From Flavisolibacter sp. (GTDB lineage: Bacteria > Bacteroidota > Bacteroidia > Chitinophagales > Chitinophagaceae): a DNA stretch of 5,808 bases. Shown here in pieces: positions 1 to 5,527 of this stretch. The stretch spans positions 1-5,808 of the forward strand of contig JACDAZ010000309.1 of NCBI GenBank assembly GCA_013695175.1, given 5' to 3'. Every line of letters starts with the position of its first letter. Position 1 is the first letter of the stretch. The notes below the pieces were generated by a model. The model made no database searches. It saw only the letters and a list, made by a program, of their open reading frames with translations, and was not told the DNA's origin. The translations under genes were made by a program, and so were the position numbers.

Positions 1-123
1 TTAAATTTGATTTACTTAGAGTAATTATTATTTAACGACTCTGTTGAATAATATACTTTTCTATCTGTATAATCACCAGTAATTTACCCTGGCAAAAATG
101 TTTTGAGACTTTATTAGGGAGAA

Positions 124-144
124 TAACTAACTTAATCTTAGTTA
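124..144. repeat. Inverted repeat in the leader of the DUF1080 gene
   Basis: TAACTAA (124-130) and TTAGTTA (138-144) are perfect 7-base inverted repeats around a 7-base spacer, and end 33 bp before the ATG at 178. No T-tract follows, so this is not a terminator. It could be an operator half-site pair or an mRNA leader hairpin, or chance in AT-rich DNA. I found no convincing TAnnTTTG promoter with a correctly spaced -33 TTG in bases 1-177. The nearest match is the TACTTTTC-like run at 54-61. Confidence 0.3.
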
Positions 145-177
145 AACTTTAGCATTCAGCTTAAAAGAAAACTTTTG

Positions 178-1533
178 ATGAAGAATTTATTTATACTTCT
201 ATTGCTTTTATTATTTAAAACTCATTCCATTGCTCAAACAGCACAATGGCAATCACTTTTTAATGGAAAAGATTTAAAAGGATGGAAACAACTAAATGGT
301 AATGCAAAATATAAAATTGAAAACGGTGAAATTGTTGGAACAACCGTTTTAAATGAACCCAATTCTTTTTTATCAACTGATAAAGAATATGGTGATTTTA
401 TTTTAGAATTTGAATTTAGGGTTGATTCCACCATTAATTCGGGTGTTCAGTTCCGCAGTGAAAGCAAAAAAGATTATAAAGACGGAAGGGTGTTTGGTTA
501 TCAATATGAAATTGATCCTTCTAAAAGGAGCTGGACGGGAGGAATTTATGATGAAAGCAGAAGAGACTGGTTATATACTTTAGATTTAAATCCTGCTGCT
601 AAAACAGCATTTAAACAAGGCGGGTGGAATAAAGCCAGGATTGAAGCCATAGGTAACAGTATCATTACCTGGATCAATAATGTACCGGCTGCCTACCTGG
701 TTGATGATATGTCGCCTAAAGGATTTATTGCACTGCAGGTACACTCCATTGGAAATAAAAAAGATGAAGGAAAAGAAATAAGATGGCGTAACCTTAGAAT
801 TCAAACAACCAATGTAAAACCATCAACTGTTAACAATTTATTTGTTGTAAATCTTATTCCCGGTAGTTTATCTGAAGCTGAAAAAAGAAATGGTGTTTCT
901 TTTTTGTGGGATGGTAAAACAACATCAGGATGGAGAGGAGCTTATAAAGAAAAATTTCCTGAAAAAGGATGGGACATTAAAGATGGAGTTCTTTCAGTAC
1001 TTCCTACAACGGGTGGTGAGTCCACAGGTGGCGGTGATATTGTTACCACCAGGCAGTATGATGCATTTGTATTTCAATTTGAATTTAAATTATCTGAGGG
1101 CGCCAATAGTGGTGTAAAATATTTTGTTACAGAACAGGAAAAAAATACAGGATCTGCTATAGGATTAGAGTACCAGATATTAGATGATGAAAGACATCCT
1201 GACGCAAAAGAAGGTGTAGTTGGCAATCGTACATTGGCTTCTTTGTATGATCTTATTCCATCTATAAAAGAACCCAGGGCCAGGCGACCCATTGGTGAAT
1301 GGAACAGGGGAATGATCATAGTTTATCCGGATAACAAAGTGGAACATTGGTTAAATGGGTGGAAGGTATTAGAATTCCAGCGTGGAGCCCCTTATTATCA
1401 TGCACTGGTAGCAAGAAGTAAATATGGCATTTGGCCAAATTTTGGTTTAGCACCAAAGGGACATATTTTATTGCAGGATCATGGTAACCTGGTATCTTTT
1501 CGTAACTTAAAAATTCAGCAATTGAAATGGTGA
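178..1533 (+). CDS. Secreted tandem DUF1080 (3-keto-disaccharide hydrolase-like) protein
   Basis: The protein has 451 residues and two DUF1080 (PF06439) domains, which have a concanavalin-like jelly-roll fold related to GH16. The ATG at 178 is preferred over the in-frame TTG at 175. It gives a Sec signal peptide: K2, a Leu-rich core at about 4-13, and likely cleavage after SIA (17-19). Domain 1 spans about 24-209, with [10 protein letters not shown] (27-36), NSGVQFR (87-93), GYQYEID (107-113), GFIALQVHS (182-190) and RWRNLRIQ (202-209). Domain 2 spans about 239-447 and repeats the order: [10 protein letters not shown] (243-252), NSGVKYF (310-316), GLEYQILDD (329-337), GEWN (373-376), GHILLQDHG (428-436) and FRNLKIQ (441-447). 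Both domains look intact. There is no lipobox, so the product should be periplasmic or released. The family is linked to hydrolysis or elimination of 3-keto-glycosides. The oxidoreductase gene 64 bp downstream could supply the keto substrate and is probably co-transcribed. The exact substrate is unknown, and one domain may only bind carbohydrate. Confidence 0.9.
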   Translation: MKNLFILLLLLLFKTHSIAQTAQWQSLFNGKDLKGWKQLNGNAKYKIENGEIVGTTVLNEPNSFLSTDKEYGDFILEFEFRVDSTINSGVQFRSESKKDYKDGRVFGYQYEIDPSKRSWTGGIYDESRRDWLYTLDLNPAAKTAFKQGGWNKARIEAIGNSIITWINNVPAAYLVDDMSPKGFIALQVHSIGNKKDEGKEIRWRNLRIQTTNVKPSTVNNLFVVNLIPGSLSEAEKRNGVSFLWDGKTTSGWRGAYKEKFPEKGWDIKDGVLSVLPTTGGESTGGGDIVTTRQYDAFVFQFEFKLSEGANSGVKYFVTEQEKNTGSAIGLEYQILDDERHPDAKEGVVGNRTLASLYDLIPSIKEPRARRPIGEWNRGMIIVYPDNKVEHWLNGWKVLEFQRGAPYYHALVARSKYGIWPNFGLAPKGHILLQDHGNLVSFRNLKIQQLKW

Positions 1534-1546
1534 ATGGTGAATGGTG
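1526..1546. repeat. Three perfect AATGGTG heptamers across the stop codon
   Basis: AATGGTG occurs three times in direct tandem (1526-1532, 1533-1539, 1540-1546). The first copy encodes the end of the DUF1080 protein, and the TGA stop (1531-1533) spans the junction between copies one and two. Because the unit is 7 bp, gain or loss of a copy would shift the frame but could recreate a stop close by. The function is unknown. Slippage expansion or a fragment of a dispersed intergenic repeat are the simplest explanations. Confidence 0.75.
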
Positions 1547-1569
1547 AAAAAATGAATTTGATTTCCCAA

Positions 1570-1597
1570 TTTACATTTTACATTTTTAATTTTATCT
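1570..1597. repeat. Degenerate TTTACAT heptamer run up to a start codon
   Basis: Read in 7-base steps, 1570-1597 is TTTACAT, TTTACAT, TTTTAAT, TTTATCT, followed directly by the ATG at 1598. The first two units are identical and the last two are diverged. The run fills the place where a ribosome-binding site would be and contains no purine-rich Shine-Dalgarno. This fits Bacteroidota, where initiation often relies on an unstructured AT-rich leader. Confidence 0.6.
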
Positions 1598-2953
1598 ATG
1601 TCCTCACGCAGAGAATTTATTTCAAAAACTTCTAAAGCCGCAGCAGGTATTTACCTCGGTACCTTAGGATTGAGTGCAAAAAGTTATGCCCGCATTATAG
1701 GGTCTAATGAAAGGGTTCGGGTAGGAGTTATTGGTTTTTCAGATCGTTTCAGATCTTCCTTATTACCCAGCTTTTTGAAGTACAACCAGGAAAAGAATTT
1801 TGATATTGTTGCCATTTCCGACATATGGCGGGTAAGAAAAGAAGAAGGATCAAATTTTTTAAAACAAAAGGTGGGACATGATGTTCAACCTTTCCCAAAT
1901 AATGAAGCTTTATACAACAGCAAATCTGTAGATGCAGTAATAATAAGTACCGCAGATTTTCAACATGCTTTGCATACTATTGAAGCTGTGAATGCCGGTT
2001 GTGATGCGTATACAGAAAAGCCATTTGCAGAAACTATGGATGATAATATCGCTGCATTAAAAGCGGTTAAAAATTCAAAAAAAATTGTACAGATAGGTTC
2101 GCAGAGAAGAAGTGGAGATAATTATAAAGCGGCCGCTGATTTTATTCAGGAGGGAAAATTTGGTGACATTACCATGGTTGAATTAAGCTGGAATGTAAAC
2201 CAGCCGGGGCGGTGGCGCAGACCATCTCTGGTAAATAATATCCGAAAAGAAGATGTGGATTGGAAACGGTATTTAATGAATCGTCCTTTTGAAGAGTGGG
2301 ATCCAAGAAAATATTTAGAGTACAGATTATTTTGGCCTTATTCATCAGGCATGCCGGGTCAATGGATGTCGCACCAGATAGATACAGTTCATTGGTTTAC
2401 GGGACTTAAACATCCACGCAGTGTAGTGGCAAATGGTGGTATCTATATGTGGAAAGACGGACGCCGTAACTGGGATACCACTACTGCCGTATTTGATTAT
2501 GGTCCTTCTAATGATATGTCAAAAGGTTTCCAGGTTGTATTTACATCCAGAATGCACAATGGAGACGAAAGACCGGCAGAACTTTATTTTTCAAATGGTG
2601 GTGAATTAAATTTAATTACCAATAAAATTTCACCTGCAGGAGGGTTAACAAAGAATCATGCAGATGCCATGAAGATGGAACCAAATTTATTGCCTGCTAT
2701 GGAGTTGATAACCAAACAAACAGAAGTGGTTGCTTCTGCCAATACAGGCAGCGACCCTTTAACCAATACACATATGCTAAATTGGATGGAATGTGTACGC
2801 AGCCGAAAACAACCCAATGCTCCTGTAGAAGCAGGTTACTCTCATTCGGTTGCTACCATCATGACCAATGCTGCTGTACGTACAGGGCAAAAAGCAACAT
2901 TTGATGAAAAGACACAACAAGTGATGGCGGGAGGTAAAGTTTTTAAATATTAA
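1598..2953 (+). CDS. Tat-signal Gfo/Idh/MocA family oxidoreductase
   Basis: This 451-residue protein is an NAD(P)-dependent sugar or cyclitol oxidoreductase exported already folded. SRREFIS (3-9) is a twin-arginine motif (R4, R5), followed by an Ala/Gly/Leu-rich stretch to about 31. No lipobox is present. The Rossmann fold begins at VRVGVIGFSDRF (40-51). G43 and G46 are present, but D49 sits where a third glycine is common. DIVAISD (69-75) is the second strand. YTEKPFA (138-144) carries the family's EKP motif with K141. GSQRRS (167-172) follows, as in related Bacteroidota enzymes. In the C-terminal half, WMSHQIDTVHWF (256-267) supplies candidate catalytic H259, D262 and H265. NWMECVRSRKQPNAPVEAGY (395-414) is the typical C-terminal helix and loop. 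The neighbouring DUF1080 gene suggests that this enzyme makes, or reduces, a 3-keto sugar in the periplasm. A GH109-type NAD-dependent glycosidase is the main alternative, since that family shares fold and export route. It probably shares a transcript with the upstream gene. No clear terminator follows. Confidence 0.92.
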   Translation: MSSRREFISKTSKAAAGIYLGTLGLSAKSYARIIGSNERVRVGVIGFSDRFRSSLLPSFLKYNQEKNFDIVAISDIWRVRKEEGSNFLKQKVGHDVQPFPNNEALYNSKSVDAVIISTADFQHALHTIEAVNAGCDAYTEKPFAETMDDNIAALKAVKNSKKIVQIGSQRRSGDNYKAAADFIQEGKFGDITMVELSWNVNQPGRWRRPSLVNNIRKEDVDWKRYLMNRPFEEWDPRKYLEYRLFWPYSSGMPGQWMSHQIDTVHWFTGLKHPRSVVANGGIYMWKDGRRNWDTTTAVFDYGPSNDMSKGFQVVFTSRMHNGDERPAELYFSNGGELNLITNKISPAGGLTKNHADAMKMEPNLLPAMELITKQTEVVASANTGSDPLTNTHMLNWMECVRSRKQPNAPVEAGYSHSVATIMTNAAVRTGQKATFDEKTQQVMAGGKVFKY

Positions 2954-3102
2954 AAATCCATTAGTACCAGATGGAGTTATTAAATAATCCACACTACCAT
3001 TTAAACTACTTTAGATTAGCTTATTAATCAAAAAGATAAATAAGAGTACAGTAAAAGCCATCAACTCTGGATTTTCAATACTTTAAGAATATATTTTCCA
3101 AA

Positions 3103-3131
3103 ATTGAACTTGTTGATATAAGATTGAACTT
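3103..3131. repeat. Direct repeat ATTGAACTT in the tRNA promoter
   Basis: ATTGAACTT occurs at 3103-3111 and again at 3123-3131, exactly 20 bp apart, about two helical turns. The first copy overlaps the candidate -33 element and the second abuts the -7 element of the tRNA-Val promoter. It may be a pair of protein-binding sites or the relic of a short duplication. No regulator can be named. Confidence 0.4.
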
Positions 3132-3139
3132 TATATTTG
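3109..3139 (+). promoter_or_regulatory. Bacteroidota-type promoter of tRNA-Val
   Basis: TATATTTG (3132-3139) is an exact match to the Bacteroidota -7 consensus TAnnTTTG. CTTG (3109-3112) provides the -33 TTG with a 19 bp spacer. Transcription should start roughly at 3143-3147, a few bases before the mature tRNA 5' end at 3151. This is the best promoter match in the window. Confidence 0.7.
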
Positions 3140-3150
3140 CAGCCCCATAT

Positions 3151-3225
3151 GGGAGTTTAGCTCAGCTGGTTCAGAGCATCTGCCTTACAAGCAGAGGGTC
3201 GGCGGTTCGAACCCGTCAACTCCCA
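3151..3225 (+). tRNA. tRNA-Val (anticodon TAC)
   Basis: The 75-base gene folds as a full cloverleaf. Acceptor stem GGGAGTT (3151-3157) pairs perfectly with AACTCCC (3218-3224). D stem GCTC (3160-3163) pairs with GAGC (3174-3177), and the loop contains GG. Anticodon stem TCTGC (3179-3183) pairs with GCAGA (3191-3195) around loop CTTACAA (3184-3190), giving anticodon TAC (3186-3188) and valine. T stem GGCGG (3201-3205) pairs with CCGTC (3213-3217), with one G-T wobble, around TTCGAAC (3206-3212). A3225 is the discriminator. CCA is not encoded (the next bases are CA then A), so it must be added by the CCA-adding enzyme. The gene is a single-tRNA unit with its own promoter and terminator. Confidence 0.97.
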
Positions 3226-3226
3226 C

Positions 3227-3253
3227 AAACCTCAGTTTAATGAGGTTTTTTTT
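3227..3253 (+). terminator. Intrinsic terminator of tRNA-Val
   Basis: AAACCTCA (3227-3234) pairs perfectly with TGAGGTTT (3241-3248) around a 6-base loop, with a run of eight T at 3246-3253. The hairpin begins two bases after the tRNA 3' end. It may also stop read-through from the oxidoreductase operon. On the minus strand the hairpin is followed by only three T, so it would be a poor terminator for the converging gene. Confidence 0.85.
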
Positions 3254-3280
3254 ATTTTGGCTGCTTTCTACATTATATAT

Positions 3281-3299
3281 ATGCCCGGCTGCCTGATTT
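3281..3299. repeat. 19-base imperfect direct repeat, downstream copy
   Basis: ATGCCCGGCTGCCTGATTT at 3281-3299 matches 3447-3465 at 18 of 19 bases (C3286 versus T3452). This copy is non-coding, just past the 3' end of the minus-strand T9SS gene. The flanks are unrelated. The two copies are 166 bp apart, which is not a multiple of three. Confidence 0.6.
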
Positions 3300-3315
3300 A
3301 TCTTAGCTTAAGATA
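3299..3315. repeat. Small hairpin 3' of the T9SS cargo gene
   Basis: TATCTTA (3299-3305) and TAAGATA (3309-3315) are perfect inverted repeats around GCT. On the minus strand this lies 22 bases past the stop of the T9SS gene, where a terminator would be expected, but it is AT-rich and lacks a following T-tract. It may stabilise the mRNA 3' end or be a weak terminator. Confidence 0.3.
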
Positions 3316-3336
3316 GATTATAGAAGTATTATAACT

Positions 3337-4323
3337 TTATTTCCGAACACTGAATTGCTTTTTCACAAGAACTTCATTTCCTTGTCTCAGCAATACAATA
3401 TAATTATTGTTTACCAGGTCTTCTAAATCGACTTTGATTATTCCTGATGCCTGGCTGCCTGATTTTTTCTTTAATAATTGACCACTTAAATTAAAAATTT
3501 CAACTGAATAAGAAGATGTAGATGAAAGTGGCAAACTTACATATAACGTACTAGTTGCAGGGTTAGGTCCTATTTGAATATCTGCCAATGAAGCATGATT
3601 TACCTTTACAATTTTAGAAAGTTGGGATTTATTATCAACATCAACAGACTTTAACCTGTAATAATTTATACCAACTTTAGGATCATTATCTATCCATGAA
3701 TAAGATGATGCAGAGCCCCTGGCTTTTGTAGTATGAATAGTTTTCCATGAAATAAGATCTGAAGATTTTTCAATATGGAAATTTTTAGAATTTTTTTCTT
3801 CAACTGTCTGCCAATTTAAAAGCACTTTAAAACTTTGATTTCTTGCAGTAAAAGAAATTAGTTTAACAGATAAAACACCTTCAGAAAAACCATTAGGTGA
3901 TGCTCCTGATACATAATTTGCATATTTAGGTCCTGTAAGTGTACCATCTAAACTACCGTTATATTTTATAATCCCTCCAATAATAATTAGTTCCGAAGAA
4001 GTACCATTGGTCAATATTCTTGATGTACCGTTAATTAATGATACTGTACTTCCTGATGTGAAATCCAGTTTACCTGAAGGATCAAAATCAAGTGTTCCAA
4101 AGATTTTTAAATGAATAGTTGCTGTGCCCGCATAAAAACTTCCTTTAACATTTATCGTTTGCCCGGTTGGAATAACAACTTCATCTCCGCTAACCGGAAC
4201 CCCCGCAGGGCTCCAATTATTTGCCTGCCCCCATCCGGTACCTGCATTGGCAATAACAGTTTTAATGGCACTAAAGGAGTTTTGAGCAATTAAAATAACA
4301 GGAATTAATAATAATTTTTTCAT
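3337..4323 (-). CDS. T9SS-exported surface protein with C-terminal sorting domain
   Basis: The protein has 328 residues from the ATG at 4323. An upstream in-frame ATG at 4368 would add 15 residues before MKK, hide the signal peptide and overlap a promoter element, so it is rejected. Residues 1-19 (MKK, hydrophobic core, FSA) are a Sec signal peptide. Residues 28-59 (GTGWGQANNW...GVPVSGDEVVIPTGQTINV) resemble the start of the beta-solenoid domains common in Bacteroidota surface proteins, and 60-130 continues with short Gly/Ser/Asn-rich beta repeats. Residues 151-240 (LSVKLISFTARNQ, LLNWQTVEEKNSKNFHIEKS, NYYRLKSVDVD) match the beta-sandwich module that often precedes a T9SS tail. Residues 250-328 are a type A sorting domain, with IGPNPATSTLYV (251-262), VEIFNLSGQLLKK (275-287) and the end VKKQFSVRK. 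PorU-type sortase should remove the tail and attach the protein to the surface. No catalytic domain is visible, so an adhesin or matrix role is a guess. Confidence 0.88.
   Translation of the reverse strand: MKKLLLIPVILIAQNSFSAIKTVIANAGTGWGQANNWSPAGVPVSGDEVVIPTGQTINVKGSFYAGTATIHLKIFGTLDFDPSGKLDFTSGSTVSLINGTSRILTNGTSSELIIIGGIIKYNGSLDGTLTGPKYANYVSGASPNGFSEGVLSVKLISFTARNQSFKVLLNWQTVEEKNSKNFHIEKSSDLISWKTIHTTKARGSASSYSWIDNDPKVGINYYRLKSVDVDNKSQLSKIVKVNHASLADIQIGPNPATSTLYVSLPLSSTSSYSVEIFNLSGQLLKKKSGSQASGIIKVDLEDLVNNNYIVLLRQGNEVLVKKQFSVRK
3447..3465. repeat. 19-base imperfect direct repeat, copy inside the T9SS gene
   Basis: This copy of the 3281-3299 sequence (18 of 19 bases) lies in the sorting-domain coding region. 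On the minus strand it covers codons for KSGSQA around residues 287-292, a turn between beta strands. Confidence 0.6.
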
Positions 4324-4352
4324 TGTCAGATAGTTGGATTTGGTGGAATTGC

Positions 4353-4360
4353 CAAAAATA
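4353..4360 (-). promoter_or_regulatory. Candidate -7 element of the T9SS cargo gene
   Basis: On the minus strand this reads TATTTTTG, an exact TAnnTTTG match. It would place the transcript start about 20-25 bases before the ATG at 4323. No TTG lies at the expected -33 distance (about 4380-4384 reads CTAC on the plus strand), so the match is only partial. The position supports the shorter MKK start. Confidence 0.45.
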
Positions 4361-4526
4361 AAGTTCAATAAGTTGATTTACTACGTAATTCTACTTAATC
4401 TTTCATACGAGATTTTACCTAAAAGGGTTTTTGTAAAACGTCATTTTAAAAATAAATATTGTAAAGCCCGCTCCATTCGTTTGTTATAAAAGCAGTTTAG
4501 AGACTTAAACCAGCATCCATACTATT

Positions 4527-4557
4527 CTGAATTATTAAAAAAAATTAATTTATTTTG
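4527..4557 (+). promoter_or_regulatory. Candidate promoter of the lipoprotein gene
   Basis: TTATTTTG (4550-4557) matches the -7 consensus TAnnTTTG at five of six fixed bases. CTG (4527-4529) is a weak -33 at a 20 bp spacing. The transcript would have a leader of about 25-30 bases before the ATG at 4591. The leader is A/T only around the start, with no Shine-Dalgarno. Confidence 0.35.
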
Positions 4558-4590
4558 TACTCTTGTAATTCAAAATTTTAAAAATACCAT

Positions 4591-5388
4591 ATGTTCAATG
4601 TAAAAACCCTCCTGATTTTTATTACAGCTACTACATTAATTTTCTCTTGTAAAAAGAATGACACAGAAAGTCAAACCACTTGCAGGGCTACCAAAGTAAA
4701 TTATTTTCAAACAGGTTCAAATCCTATTGATAGTGCAGTTTATACGTACACTGGTGATAAGGTTTCCAAAGTACAATTAAGCACCCAAAACTATACTATT
4801 GAATATACAGGCAACAACTTAACAAAAAAGAACTATTTTGTCAGTGCTGCAGCCACTCCTGAATTTTATGACCTTATTTCATATAACACTGACAACACTA
4901 TTAGTAAAGTTGAAACTTTTTCTCGCAGTTCAGGTTCTACTTATGAACTTGTATGGCGTGTAGATTTTGCTTATACCGGAGGTAAATTAGCTAAGGTAAC
5001 AAGCAATGAAGTCAATAATAACGTCAGTTCAGGGTTTGATGAATTTACCTATACTTATTCAGGTAATAATATAACTTCTGCTTCTTATCGCGATCTTACT
5101 GATCCAGGCTCACCTGCTGAAACCATTAATTATTCTTATGATAATAATCCTAATTACTTAAAAAGGCAAAACAGCCAGATTTTACTGGTGGATGCTTTCT
5201 TTAGTGATCTTGACGGATTATTTATTCCTTTGGTGGTTAGCGAAAACAATGTAGTTTCAATTTCTGGTGCAGTGGGAAGTGTAAGCGTTACATATGAAAT
5301 TGATAATAATCAAAATTTAAGAGATTTCAGAATTATGCAAGGTCCTCAACAGCTTGCTATGTCTCGTTATACATATACCTGTAATTAA
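4591..5388 (+). CDS. Lipoprotein with YD-like beta-hairpin repeats
   Basis: This 265-residue envelope protein has no assigned function. Residues 1-19 are a short signal peptide with K5 and a hydrophobic core, and IFSC (17-20) is the lipobox, so C20 should be lipidated. KKNDTES follows. The rest is a series of short beta units of the form Y-x-Y-x-G-(N/D/G)-(K/N)-hydrophobic-(S/T)-K: 51-61 (YTYTGDKVSKV), 70-79 (IEYTGNNLTK), 97-107 (SYNTDNTISKV region), 126-136 (FAYTGGKLAKV), 154-163 (YTYSGNNITS), 179-190 (NYSYDNNPNYL) and 233-243 (TYEIDNNQNL). This resembles YD/RHS-type repeats and the DUF4595-like lipoproteins of Bacteroidota, but is far too short for an RHS toxin shell. Besides C20 the only cysteines are C31 and C264, near the two ends of the mature protein. 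It is transcribed divergently from the T9SS gene, 267 bp away, and ends in its own terminator. Confidence 0.85.
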   Translation: MFNVKTLLIFITATTLIFSCKKNDTESQTTCRATKVNYFQTGSNPIDSAVYTYTGDKVSKVQLSTQNYTIEYTGNNLTKKNYFVSAAATPEFYDLISYNTDNTISKVETFSRSSGSTYELVWRVDFAYTGGKLAKVTSNEVNNNVSSGFDEFTYTYSGNNITSASYRDLTDPGSPAETINYSYDNNPNYLKRQNSQILLVDAFFSDLDGLFIPLVVSENNVVSISGAVGSVSVTYEIDNNQNLRDFRIMQGPQQLAMSRYTYTCN

Positions 5389-5407
5389 ATACTAAAAATT
5401 ATTTACT

Positions 5408-5438
5408 AAGCATCCTTCACTCAAGGGTGCTTTTTTTT
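5408..5438 (+). terminator. Intrinsic terminator of the lipoprotein gene
   Basis: AAGCATCCTT (5408-5417) pairs with AAGGGTGCTT (5423-5432) over ten base pairs with one G-T wobble, around loop CACTC, with eight T at 5431-5438. It begins 19 bases after the TAA and separates this gene from clpS. Confidence 0.9.
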
Positions 5439-5491
5439 GAAAAAGGCTGAAACCAATGTTCAAAAGTTTCCTGCATTTTAGCATACTCTCA

Positions 5492-5523
5492 TTGCTTCAT
5501 TTTAATACATTTATTTAATTTCG
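5492..5523 (+). promoter_or_regulatory. Candidate promoter of clpS, nearly leaderless
   Basis: TTG (5492-5494) and TAATTTCG (5516-5523, five of six fixed bases of TAnnTTTG) are 21 bp apart. If used, transcription would begin within a few bases of the ATG at 5528, giving an almost leaderless mRNA. TACATTTA (5506-5513) is an alternative -7 element but lacks a good -33. Confidence 0.3.
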
Positions 5524-5527
5524 CATC

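Noticed and set aside
175..180. TTG at 175 as the start of the DUF1080 protein
   Set aside because: The ATG at 178 is the next codon and gives a normal signal peptide. The TTG adds only one residue.
234..1319. Minus-strand and alternate-frame ORFs of 66-81 residues inside the DUF1080 gene
   Set aside because: They lie wholly within a well-supported gene, resemble no known family and have no start signals of their own.
2957..2980. Possible hairpin TCCAT/ATGGA after the oxidoreductase stop as a terminator
   Set aside because: Only five base pairs, a nine-base loop and no T-tract.
2777..2992. Minus-strand 71-residue ORF over the end of the oxidoreductase
   Set aside because: Shadow of the coding strand, with no recognisable domain.
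3151..3225. tRNA-Val as an integration (att) site of a mobile element
   Set aside because: No second copy of the tRNA 3' end, no integrase and no phage-like genes are in the window.
4111..4293. Plus-strand 60-residue ORF antisense to the T9SS gene
   Set aside because: Shadow of a confident minus-strand gene, with no family resemblance.
4324..4368. 15-residue N-terminal extension of the T9SS protein from the ATG at 4368
   Set aside because: It puts polar residues before a perfect MKK signal peptide and overlaps the candidate -7 element.
4591..5388. YD-like repeats as an RHS or polymorphic toxin fragment
   Set aside because: The gene is complete, with signal peptide, lipobox, stop and terminator, and there is no toxin domain or immunity gene beside it.
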